Origin: Frigoribacterium sp. SL97
GTDB lineage: Bacteria; Actinomycetota; Actinomycetes; Actinomycetales; Microbacteriaceae
Direction of reading: 5' to 3'
DNA: 64,000 nucleotides
NCBI RefSeq assembly: GCF_026625765.1
Contig: NZ_CP113062.1
Location: forward strand, 3,648,463-3,712,462
The number at the start of each line of letters is the position of its first letter. The first letter of the stretch is position 1. A model generated the notes under the pieces. It was not told the DNA's origin. It saw only the letters and a list, made by a program, of their open reading frames with translations, and did no database searches. Of this stretch, positions 15,533-23,538 are shown one piece after another. A program made the position numbers and the translations under genes.

Positions 15533-17671
15533 CTACGCCCGCACTCCCGCGAGCTCGTCGATCAGGCGGTCGCCGGAGCGGGCCTCGATCATCTCGGCGT
15601 CGATCTCGGCGCGGTCGAGCAGCTCTTCCATGCGACGGCGGCGCTGACGCGTGATGAGCGTGACGACGGTGCCCTCCTTGCCCGCGCGGCCGGTGCGGCC
15701 CGAGCGGTGCATGTAGGTCTTGTACTCGTCGGGCATGTCGGCCTGGACGACGAGCTCGATGTCGTCGACGTGGATGCCGCGGGCGGCGACGTCGGTCGCG
15801 ACGAGCACGTTGACCTTGCCGCTCGTGAGCAGCTGCAGGTTGCGCGTGCGGCGGGCCTGGTTCAGGTCGCCGTGCAGGCTCGTCGAGCGGATGCCGGCGT
15901 CCTCGAGCTGGTCGGCGAGCTGCTCGGCGAAGGCGCGGGTGCGGGCGAAGACCAGGGTCTTGCCGCCGCCCGAGGCGAGCTGCTCGATGACCGCGGTCTT
16001 GTCGCGCTGCTCGATCAGGAGCACGCGGTGGTCGATCGTGGCGCTGGCCTGGTCCTCGCCGGCGACCTCGTGGACGGCCGGGTCGACCAGGAACTCGTCG
16101 ACAAGCTTCGCCACGCCCTTGTCGAGCGTCGCACTGAAGAGCAGCTTCTGGGCGCGGGCGCCGTCGGGGCGGACCGTCGCGGTCTCGCGGATGATGCGCT
16201 GCACCGGCTCGAGGAACCCGAGGTCGCACATGTGGTCGGCCTCGTCGAGCACGGTCACGACGACCTCGCTCAGGTCGAGACGACCCTGGTCGATGAGGTC
16301 CTCGATGCGGCCGGGGGTGCCGATCACGATGTCGACGCCGCGGTTGAGCGCACCGACCTGGCGCTGCTGGGGCACGCCGCCGTAGACCTGCGTGGTGAAC
16401 AGGCCGACCGAGCGGGCGATGGGCTGCACGGTGCGGTCGATCTGCATGGCGAGCTCACGGGTCGGGGCGAGGATCAGCGCGCGGGGCTTGCGGCCCATCT
16501 TGCGGTTCTTCGCGCCGTTGTTCTCCATCAGCTTCTCGACCAGCGGCGCGCCGAAGGCGATCGTCTTGCCCGAGCCCGTGCGGCCACGGCCGAGCACGTC
16601 ACGACCGGCGAGCACGTCGGGGATCGTCGCGGCCTGGATCGCGAAGGGAGCCGCGGCACCCATCGAGGCCAGCTGACGCTCGATGTTGTCGCCGAGGCCC
16701 AGGTCGCCGAAGCTCACGCCCTCGACGTCGGCCGCGGTGACGACCTCGGCCTTGAGCTTCTCGAGCTTGACGTCGTCCTCGGGCGAGTAGTGGGTCGCCG
16801 CGTCGCGCTTGGGGTAGAAGTCGCTCGAGCGGTCGCCGACGCGTGCCGGGCGGTCGCTGCGGTCGAAGCTGCGGGGCGCGCGGTCGTCGCGCGCCGGGCG
16901 GTCGCTGCGGTCGAAGCTGCGGGCGGGGCGGGCGTCACGGTCGACACCACCGGAGGCGCGGCCCCCGCGCTCGGGACGGTCACCGTACGAACGCTGGGCG
17001 CGGTCGTCGCGCGCCGGGCGGTCGCTGCGGTCGAACGAACGAGGGGCGCGGTCGTCGCGCGCCGGGCGGTCGTTCCGGTCGTACGAACGAGGGGCACGGT
17101 CGTCGCGAGCCGGGCGATCGCTGCGGTCGAACGAACGAGGGGCACGATCGTCGCGGGCCGGGCGGTCGCTGCGGTCGTAGCTGCGGGCGCCGCGGTCGTC
17201 GCGGGGGGCGCGGTCGTCGCGTGCCGGGCGGTCCGAGCGGTCCCACGAGCGGGGTCCACGGTCGGAGCCCCGGGCGGCGTCGCGGCCACCGTCGCGGCCG
17301 TAGCCGCGGGCGGCCTCGCGACCACCGTCACGGCCGAAGCGGGGAGCGGCGTCGCGGCCACGCTCGCCGTTGCGGCTGTCGAAGTCGCGGTTGCCGAAGC
17401 GGTTGCCGCCGGCCGGCTTCTCGCGGGGCTCCCAGTTGGGGCGGCGGTCGTCGGAGCGGGCCGCGCCGGGGGCACGGTTGCCGCCGCCGTCACGGGTGCC
17501 GAACTCGCGGCGTCCGCGGTCGGCGCGCTCGCTGGCGTCCCAGCGCTTCTTGGGGGCAGGGGCCCCGGCCTCGTCGGCGCGGTGGCCACGGTGCTTGGGG
17601 CTCTTCGAGCCGGCCTTGGGGGCACCACCGGTGCGGTCGGTGCGCGGGCGGGAGTTGTCGTAAGGAGACAT
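15533..17671 (-). CDS. DEAD-box RNA helicase with long repetitive N-terminal tail
   Basis: A 712-residue ATP-dependent RNA helicase. Residues 1 to about 285 are a disordered Arg/Asp/Ser/Gly-rich tail with many imperfect copies of a 16-residue unit (SFDRSDRPARDDRAPR). The helicase core follows: a Q-motif region (FAIQAATIP), GRTGSGKT near residue 364, PTRELA, GTPGR, VLDEADHM near residue 475, SATL, and HRSGRTGRAGKEG. The C-terminal tail is short. Such proteins unwind structured RNA in ribosome assembly and cold adaptation. Here the charged repeats sit at the N-terminus rather than the more usual C-terminus. I use the ATG at 17671; a frame extension to 17728 is possible. A leader of about 200 bases with stem-loops precedes it. 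Confidence 0.93.
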   Translation of the reverse strand: MSPYDNSRPRTDRTGGAPKAGSKSPKHRGHRADEAGAPAPKKRWDASERADRGRREFGTRDGGGNRAPGAARSDDRRPNWEPREKPAGGNRFGNRDFDSRNGERGRDAAPRFGRDGGREAARGYGRDGGRDAARGSDRGPRSWDRSDRPARDDRAPRDDRGARSYDRSDRPARDDRAPRSFDRSDRPARDDRAPRSYDRNDRPARDDRAPRSFDRSDRPARDDRAQRSYGDRPERGGRASGGVDRDARPARSFDRSDRPARDDRAPRSFDRSDRPARVGDRSSDFYPKRDAATHYSPEDDVKLEKLKAEVVTAADVEGVSFGDLGLGDNIERQLASMGAAAPFAIQAATIPDVLAGRDVLGRGRTGSGKTIAFGAPLVEKLMENNGAKNRKMGRKPRALILAPTRELAMQIDRTVQPIARSVGLFTTQVYGGVPQQRQVGALNRGVDIVIGTPGRIEDLIDQGRLDLSEVVVTVLDEADHMCDLGFLEPVQRIIRETATVRPDGARAQKLLFSATLDKGVAKLVDEFLVDPAVHEVAGEDQASATIDHRVLLIEQRDKTAVIEQLASGGGKTLVFARTRAFAEQLADQLEDAGIRSTSLHGDLNQARRTRNLQLLTSGKVNVLVATDVAARGIHVDDIELVVQADMPDEYKTYMHRSGRTGRAGKEGTVVTLITRQRRRRMEELLDRAEIDAEMIEARSGDRLIDELAGVRA

Positions 17672-17758
17672 GGAGGAGTTCTTTCCGGGCTTGTCAGAGA
17701 TGACGCGAAGAAATACCCGGGCAGCCATTGACCAGGACCGTTCACAATCGTGAATTCA

Positions 17759-17871
17759 TCCCGTCGTGACTCGACGGGAATCCGGCCCACAAGACTTACA
17801 AACCCTCGTGCTGTTCAAAGCTGTGCATGATCGGCACCACCAGGTGCCGATGTGCTCGCGCCACAGGCGCG
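17759..17871 (-). promoter_or_regulatory. Structured 5' leader of the helicase gene
   Basis: Three stem-loops stand between a candidate promoter and the helicase start: TCCCGTCG/CGACGGGA (17759-17779), ATCGGCACC/GGTGCCGAT (17830-17851) and CGCGCC/GGCGCG (17857-17871). A possible promoter on the minus strand is TTCCGG, 17 bases, TATCGT (17921 down to 17893). The sequence between is markedly less GC-rich than the flanking genes. Long leaders are common for cold-induced or autoregulated DEAD-box helicases; that role here is inferred. Confidence 0.5.
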
Positions 17872-17945
17872 GTGTCTTGAGCCGACCCACCTACGATACC
17901 CGAGCCTCCCCCGAACCGGAAGCCCCGCCTCCTCCGGTCGGTCGG

Positions 17946-17965
17946 CGGCCGGAGCCCGCCGGCCG
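17946..17965 (-). terminator. Short stem-loop after the RND transporter gene
   Basis: CGGCCGG (17946-17952) pairs with CCGGCCG (17959-17965) across six bases, directly beyond the transporter stop codon (minus strand). Confidence 0.5.
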
Positions 17966-17968
17966 AGG

Positions 17969-20900
17969 TCACACCCGGGCAGCAGCCGTCTCGGCGCCCT
18001 CGGCCGCCTCGGCGCCCTCGCCCGACTCCGCCGCCCGTCGATCGGCCCGGCGTTCGCCGATGCGCTCGAACAGGTAGTAGATGACGGGCAGCACCACGAG
18101 CGTCAGCAGGGTGGACGACACGAGCCCGCCGATCACGACGATGGCGAGCGGCTGCGAGATGAAGCCGCCGTGCCCGGTCACGCCGAGCGCCATCGGGGTG
18201 AGCGCGAAGATCGTGGCCGCCGCCGTCATGAGGATCGGCCGCAACCGCCGCGACGCTCCCTCGAGCAGCGCCTCGCGCACGCGCAGACCCTTCTCGCGGT
18301 ACTGGTTCACGAGGTCGATCAGAACGATGGCGTTGGTCACCACGATGCCGACGAGCATGAGCACGCCGATCAGCGACGCCACCCCGAGCGGCACCCCCGA
18401 GGCGAGCTGCAAAAGGATCGCCCCGGTCGCCGCGAACGGGATCGACACGAGCAGCAGCAACGGCTGGATCAGGCTGCGGAACGTCGCCACCATCACGATG
18501 TAGACGATCAGGATCGCGATCAGCACGGCGAGACCGAGCTGCGAGAAGGCGTTGGCCTGGTCGGCCGTCGCCCCGCCGATGGTCGCGTCGGTCCCGTCGG
18601 GCAGGTCGACGGCGGCCACGGCGTCGGACACCTCGGTGCCGGCGGCCGAGAGGTCGTCGCTCGACGGCGTGATCGTCACGGTCGCCGAACGCACCGCGTC
18701 GGTCGTCGTGACGGAGGTCGGCCCGGTCGTCTGCTCGACCGTGGCGATGGAGTCGAGGCGCACGGGCCCGGTCGGGCTCGGCAGCTCGAGGGCCTTCAGC
18801 TCGTCGATGGTCGCCGGCGGCGTCGGGTCGACCGTGTAGACGTCGACCGAGCTGTCGTCGATCTCGAGCGACCCCACCCGGAAGGGCTGGATGGCCTGCG
18901 ACACGATGCCCCCCACGGCGACCTCGCTGTAGCCGAGGGCCGCGGCCGCGACGCGGTCGACCTGCACGCCGATGACCGGCTGGGCCGCCTGCAGGTTGGA
19001 GCTGGCCTCGGCGGTGCCGGGAAGCCCCTGCACCTTCTTCAGCACGGCGTCCGTCGCGGTCTGCAGGCTGTCGGGGTCGGGTGCCGTGACGTCGACGGTG
19101 ATGTCGTTGCTCGTGCCGAACCCGCTCGACGCCGAGACCTCGATCTCGCCCGCGTCCGTGACGTCGTCCAGCCGCGACCGGACGTCGGCCTGCAGGGCGT
19201 CCTGGTCGGCGCTCTCGTCGGTGGTGATCGAGTAGGTGACGGTGCTGTCGCCCGATCCTCCGAGGAAGCTCGCGATCGACGTCCCGCTCGAGCCGATGGT
19301 CAGCTGCACCGTCTCGATGCCGTCGACGCCCTCGAGCACCTGCTCGACCCGGTCGGCGGCGTCGGACTGCGTCTGCAGGCTCGACGCGGGCGGCAGGGTC
19401 TGCGTGACGCTGAAGGTGTTCTGACCGCTCGCCCCGAGGAAGTTCGTCTTCATGAAGGGGATGACGGCGCCCGTGCCCACGAGGATGAGCAACGCCACGA
19501 GGATCGTCACGACCGGACGCTGCAGGGTGCCGCGCAGCACCGGGACGTACGCGCGACGCAGGCGGTCGAGCGGCCGGGTGTCGGACGGGTCGGAGGCGCG
19601 GGTCGTCAACGACTCGACCGTCGCCCCCTCGACGGCGGCGGTCTCGCCCCCCGGGGCATGCTTGTGGGCCTTCGGTGCCCGGAGGAACCAGTACGCCAGC
19701 ACGGGCACGATCGTCAGCGCGACGAAGAGCGACGCGACGAGCGCGATGGTGACCGTCAGGGCGAACGGCCGGAACAGCTCGCCGGTGATGTTGCCGACGA
19801 AGGCCAGCGGCAGGAAGACCACGACGGTCGTGACCGTGGACGCGGTGATGGCACCCGCCACCTCGCGGACGCCGACCTTGATCGCTTCGAGCCGGTCGAC
19901 GCCCGCGGTGAGGTGCCGCTTGATGTTCTCGATGACGACGATCGAGTCGTCGACCACGCGGCCGATCGCGATCGTCAGCGCACCCAGGGTCAGGATGTTC
20001 AGGGTGTAGTCCGCCGCCTGCAGCCCGATGAACGTGATGAGCACGCTCGTCGGGATGCTGATGGCGGTGACGATGGTCGACCGGATCGACAGCAGGAAGA
20101 CCAGGATGACGATCACGGCGAACACGAGGCCGAGCAGCCCCTCTTCGGCGAGCGCGTCGATCGACTGCTGGATGAACGGCGCCTGGTCGAACACCACCGA
20201 CAGCTCCACGCCGTCACCCAGGTCGGAGGCGAGGCCCGGGATGGCGTCGCGCACGGTCTGCGACACGTCGACGGTGTTGGCGTCGAGGGTCTTGGTGATG
20301 GCGACCGTGAGGGCGTCCTGCCCGTCGACGCGGCTGATCGAGGTGACGGGTGCGCCGGTCAGCTGCACGTCGGCGACGTCGCCGATCGTCGTGGCCGAGG
20401 TGCCGCCGAGGAGCGGCAGGGCGCGGATCTCGTCGACGCTCGTGAGTCTCTGACCGGCCTGGATGGACAGCGTCTTGCCGTCCTGCGTGAGGGTACCGCC
20501 GGGGATCAGCGTGCCGTTGGCGTCGAGGGCGTCCTGGAAGGCGGCCGTGGTCAGCCCCGCGGCGGCGAGCGCCGTCTGGTCGGGCGAGATGGTGACGCGT
20601 TGGCCGGCGTCGCCGTAGATCGAGGCCTCGCGGACGCCGTCGAGCTTCTGCAGGTCGGGCACCGTGACGGTGGTCAGCCGGTCGACGAGGGCCTGCGAGT
20701 CGGCCGAGTCGTAGCCGGTGACGGCGATCTGGATGACGGGCAGGTCGTCGAGGCTGCCCGTGACCACCTGGGTGTCGACGGAGTCGGGCAGCGAGAGCCG
20801 GTTGATCGCCGACTGGATCTTCTGCTCGGCCGAGTCGAGGTCGGTGCCGTAGGTGAACTCCGCCGAGACCGTGCTCTGCGAGGTGCTCGAGGTCGCCGAG

Positions 20901-21142
20901 GTGCCCTCGAGCCCGGGGATGATCTGGACGGCCTGTTCGATCGGGGTCGAGACGTCCTCGTTGACGACCTCGGGCGTGGCCCCCGGGTACGAGCTGACGA
21001 TCGCGATCTGCGGGAACTGCACGTTGGGCGCGAGCTCTTGCTTGAGCGAGGTGAGGGCGATGCCGCCGAAGACGGCGACGACGATGGTGACGAGGGCGAT
21101 CAGCGCGCGGTTGCGCAGGCTGAAGACGGACAGCAGGTGCAC
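17969..21142 (-). CDS. RND family efflux transporter (HAE1/SwrC-like)
   Basis: A 1057-residue proton-driven exporter of the resistance-nodulation-division superfamily, full length. The first helix (ALIALVTIVVAVFGGIALTSL) is followed by a large extracytoplasmic loop containing FPQIAIVSSYPGATPEVVN. The central helices include the relay motif GRVVDDSIVVIENIKRHL with paired Asp residues. A second loop and a last helix block (LVGIVVTNAIVLIDLVNQYREKG) follow. This two-fold repeat and DD motif are those of AcrB/SwrC-type pumps, which export amphiphilic drugs, fatty acids or surfactants. No membrane-fusion partner gene is adjacent, as is usual in Gram-positive bacteria. The start is GTG at 21142. The substrate is unknown. 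Confidence 0.93.
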   Translation of the reverse strand: MHLLSVFSLRNRALIALVTIVVAVFGGIALTSLKQELAPNVQFPQIAIVSSYPGATPEVVNEDVSTPIEQAVQIIPGLEGTSATSSTSQSTVSAEFTYGTDLDSAEQKIQSAINRLSLPDSVDTQVVTGSLDDLPVIQIAVTGYDSADSQALVDRLTTVTVPDLQKLDGVREASIYGDAGQRVTISPDQTALAAAGLTTAAFQDALDANGTLIPGGTLTQDGKTLSIQAGQRLTSVDEIRALPLLGGTSATTIGDVADVQLTGAPVTSISRVDGQDALTVAITKTLDANTVDVSQTVRDAIPGLASDLGDGVELSVVFDQAPFIQQSIDALAEEGLLGLVFAVIVILVFLLSIRSTIVTAISIPTSVLITFIGLQAADYTLNILTLGALTIAIGRVVDDSIVVIENIKRHLTAGVDRLEAIKVGVREVAGAITASTVTTVVVFLPLAFVGNITGELFRPFALTVTIALVASLFVALTIVPVLAYWFLRAPKAHKHAPGGETAAVEGATVESLTTRASDPSDTRPLDRLRRAYVPVLRGTLQRPVVTILVALLILVGTGAVIPFMKTNFLGASGQNTFSVTQTLPPASSLQTQSDAADRVEQVLEGVDGIETVQLTIGSSGTSIASFLGGSGDSTVTYSITTDESADQDALQADVRSRLDDVTDAGEIEVSASSGFGTSNDITVDVTAPDPDSLQTATDAVLKKVQGLPGTAEASSNLQAAQPVIGVQVDRVAAAALGYSEVAVGGIVSQAIQPFRVGSLEIDDSSVDVYTVDPTPPATIDELKALELPSPTGPVRLDSIATVEQTTGPTSVTTTDAVRSATVTITPSSDDLSAAGTEVSDAVAAVDLPDGTDATIGGATADQANAFSQLGLAVLIAILIVYIVMVATFRSLIQPLLLLVSIPFAATGAILLQLASGVPLGVASLIGVLMLVGIVVTNAIVLIDLVNQYREKGLRVREALLEGASRRLRPILMTAAATIFALTPMALGVTGHGGFISQPLAIVVIGGLVSSTLLTLVVLPVIYYLFERIGERRADRRAAESGEGAEAAEGAETAAARV

Positions 21143-21305
21143 GGTGCTCCGGTGGTGAGAGGGAGAGCGGAGGAGGCGCGGTGAACGACGTGCACCGCAC
21201 CTCCATTGTCACCAGCCTCTCTGGGAACTGGCGGCGGTTCCTTTCACGCTGTGCAGATCCCTGCCTGGTCACCGTGACGGGGACGAGCCCATCGCACGAC
21301 CCGGC

Positions 21306-22745
21306 TCAGACGACCTCGGCCAGCAGGGGCGAGGTCGGCGCCTGCACCCCGTCGACCCCGTCCCACGCCGCGCGCAGGGCGGCGAGCGCCCGGTCGGTGT
21401 CGCTGTCGGCGTACGAGAACGGCACGCGGAGGAACCGCTCGAACGCCCCGTCGATGCCGAACACCGGGCCGGCCGCGAGCAGCAGGCCCTCCCGGCGGGC
21501 CGCGAGGGTGAGTTGCGAACTGACCGGCGCCCCGAGCCCCACCCAGGTGGTGAGGCCGCCCGCCGGCGACGGCACCTGCCACGACGGGAACGCCTCCCTC
21601 AGGCCGTGGACGACGCGGTCGCGACCTCGTCTCAGGTGGCCGGCCCGCGCCTCCAGCACGCGGTCGAAGTCGCCGAGCAGCTCGGCGACCACCAGCTGCT
21701 CGAGCACGGGGGTGCCCAGGTCGCCCGCCGAGCGGGCGCGCACGAGCCGCTCGACGAGCGGGCGCTCGGCACGGATCCAGCCGATGCGCAGCCCACCCCA
21801 GAGCGACTTGCCGACCGAGCCGATCGTGACCGCGCGTCCGTACGCGGCCATCGGCGAGGGGGCGTCGCGACGGTCGTCGATCGCCATCTCGGCCATGGTC
21901 TCGTCGGCGATCACGACGGTGCCCTCGGCGGCCGCCGCCTCGAGCACGCGCGCCCGCTGGTCGGCGGGCATCGTCGCGCCCGTGGGGTTGTGGAAGTCGG
22001 GCATCAGGTAGGCCACCGGCGGGCTCGTGCGCCGCAGGGTCTGCATCAGCGCCGCTTCGTCCCAGCCGTCGTCGACGGTGACGCTGACCGGCACCAGGCG
22101 GGCGCCGGCGCCGCGGAGGGCCTCGAAGGCGTGCGGGTAGCCGGGCGCCTCGACGACGGCCCGGTCGCCGCGCGAGACCAGCACGCGGGCGAGCAGCGCG
22201 ATCGCGTGCTGCGCCCCGAGGGTCACGACGATCTGGTCGGCACTCGTCTCGAGCCCCCGCCGTCGGTACCGTTCGGCGATCGCCTCGCGCAGCACCGGCC
22301 GCCCGACCGGGTCGTAGCCCGGGTCGTCCAGGTACGCTCCGAGCCGCCCCGCCGCCCGCTGCGCCGCCTCGGCGATGCCGTCGACCGCGGGCAGCGCCGC
22401 CTTCGTCAGGTCGAGCAGCCCCTCCGTCGTCGTCGGACGCGGCACCGAGGCGCGGGCCGGCAGCCGGACGACGCTGCCGCTGCCCCGCACGCTGTCGACG
22501 TGCCCCGAGTCGCGGAGGGCGGCGTAGGCCGCGGCCACGGTCGTGCGACTGACCCCGAGGTGCGCGCAGAGGTCGCGTTCGGACGGCAGGCGCGTGCCGA
22601 CCGGCAGCCGGCCGTCGAGCACGAGCAGGCGGATGCGGTCGGCGAGCGCCAGGTAGCCGGGAACCGAGGAGGCGCGCCACGAGTCGAGCAGGACGCCGAG
22701 CGCCCGCGACGAGACCGTGGTGGCACCGTGGTCGAGGTTGGTCAC
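21306..22745 (-). CDS. MocR-type GntR/aminotransferase transcriptional regulator (YczR-like)
   Basis: A 479-residue fusion of an N-terminal GntR winged-helix domain (residues about 28-95, LPSERDLCAHLGVSRTTVAAAYAAL and VRGSGSVVRLP) with a class I aminotransferase-like domain. The latter carries LGAQHAIALLARVL, the substrate loop YLMPDFHNPTGATM, the aspartate in VVIADETMAEM and the PLP lysine in GSVGKSLWGGLRIGW. MocR proteins bind PLP as effector and usually regulate a divergent gene. Here the divergent neighbour is a YczE-like membrane protein, the same pairing known for the YczR regulators. The 62-bp gap contains direct repeats suited to a MocR dimer. Start ATG at 22745. Confidence 0.92.
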   Translation of the reverse strand: MTNLDHGATTVSSRALGVLLDSWRASSVPGYLALADRIRLLVLDGRLPVGTRLPSERDLCAHLGVSRTTVAAAYAALRDSGHVDSVRGSGSVVRLPARASVPRPTTTEGLLDLTKAALPAVDGIAEAAQRAAGRLGAYLDDPGYDPVGRPVLREAIAERYRRRGLETSADQIVVTLGAQHAIALLARVLVSRGDRAVVEAPGYPHAFEALRGAGARLVPVSVTVDDGWDEAALMQTLRRTSPPVAYLMPDFHNPTGATMPADQRARVLEAAAAEGTVVIADETMAEMAIDDRRDAPSPMAAYGRAVTIGSVGKSLWGGLRIGWIRAERPLVERLVRARSAGDLGTPVLEQLVVAELLGDFDRVLEARAGHLRRGRDRVVHGLREAFPSWQVPSPAGGLTTWVGLGAPVSSQLTLAARREGLLLAAGPVFGIDGAFERFLRVPFSYADSDTDRALAALRAAWDGVDGVQAPTSPLLAEVV

Positions 22746-22761
22746 GCGGCCACCCTAGGCG

Positions 22762-22799
22762 GATTGGACCCTTGCCACCAGGCCAGTCGAGCGATTGGA
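22762..22799. promoter_or_regulatory. Direct repeats, probable MocR regulator binding site
   Basis: GATTGGA occurs at 22762-22768 and again at 22793-22799, 31 bases apart (about three helical turns). A related inverted copy (GACTGG on the minus strand) lies between them. MocR regulators typically bind spaced direct repeats in such divergent gaps. The second copy overlaps the likely promoter of the membrane protein gene. Confidence 0.6.
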
Positions 22800-22807
22800 T
22801 CGACCCC

Positions 22808-23434
22808 ATGCTCCTCTCGCGTCGCCTGCTGCAATTGTTCGTCGGCCTCACCGCCTACGGCTTCGCCATCGCCCTCATGGTCCGCGCGGGCATCGGCGTC
22901 GCCCCGTGGGACGTGCTGTCACAGGGGCTCGTCCGCCACACCGGGCTGACGTTCGGCACCGTCACGTTCGTCACGAGCCTCGTCGTGCTCCTGCTCTGGA
23001 TCCCCCTGCGCCAGCGACCCCGCTTCGGCACGATCGCCAACACCCTGATGATCGGTCCGGTCGCCGACCTCGGCCTGCGCGTCCTGCCGCAGCAGACCGA
23101 GTGGTGGGCACAAGGCCTGACCTTCGCGGGCGGCCTGCTGTTGCTCGCCGTCGCGAGCGGCCTCTACATCGGAGCCGACTTCGGGCCGGGCCCTCGCGAC
23201 GGGCTCATGCTCGGCCTCCACGCCCGGTTGGGCTGGCGGGTGGGCGTCACGCGCACCGTCATCGAACTCACGGTCCTCGCCGCGGGGTGGCTGCTCGGCG
23301 GACAGGTCGGCATCGGCACGGCGGCCGAGGCCCTGCTCATCGGCCCGCTCGTGGCGATCACGTTGCCGCTCTTCGCCCGGCGCCGGGTGGCGACCTCCGT
23401 GGTCGCCCCGGCCCGCGCCTCCTCGCCCGCCTGA
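22808..23434 (+). CDS. YczE/YitT-like membrane protein
   Basis: A 208-residue integral membrane protein with five or six hydrophobic helices. The conserved N-terminal block is LTAYGFAIALMVRAGIGVAPWDVLSQGL, and the loop GADFGPGPRDGLMLGLHARLG matches the YczE family. YczE is needed for surfactin synthesis in Bacillus subtilis by an unknown mechanism, and homologues are often paired with a MocR regulator as here. The actual function in this organism is unknown. The ATG at 22808 is preceded within a few bases by the second regulator repeat, and no Shine-Dalgarno sequence is visible. The C-terminal ARASSPA is encoded by a dispersed motif at 23413-23422. Confidence 0.85.
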   Translation: MLLSRRLLQLFVGLTAYGFAIALMVRAGIGVAPWDVLSQGLVRHTGLTFGTVTFVTSLVVLLLWIPLRQRPRFGTIANTLMIGPVADLGLRVLPQQTEWWAQGLTFAGGLLLLAVASGLYIGADFGPGPRDGLMLGLHARLGWRVGVTRTVIELTVLAAGWLLGGQVGIGTAAEALLIGPLVAITLPLFARRRVATSVVAPARASSPA

Positions 23435-23502
23435 GCCGCGGCCGGTACGAACCAGTTCGGACCGACCCTCGCTGACCGGGAATAAATCGTCCACGAGCGA
23501 AG

Positions 23503-23530
23503 TTGACAGGCCCTCGCACGGGAGTAGAGT
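23503..23530 (+). promoter_or_regulatory. Sigma-70-type promoter of the APC permease
   Basis: TTGACA (23503-23508), a 16-base spacer and TAGAGT (23525-23530) form a near-consensus promoter. The expected start of transcription falls at or next to the GTG start codon at 23539, giving a leaderless mRNA. Confidence 0.75.
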
Positions 23531-23538
23531 CGCCGCTC

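Noticed and set aside
15707..17731. A 674-residue plus-strand frame opposite the helicase
   Set aside because: It mirrors the GC-rich, repetitive helicase codons; composition is nonsense-like Val/Ala/Arg repeats and the opposite strand has intact DEAD-box motifs.
23503..23538. TTG at 23503 as permease start codon
   Set aside because: It is the -35 hexamer TTGACA of the promoter; GTG at 23539 gives the conserved N-terminus.
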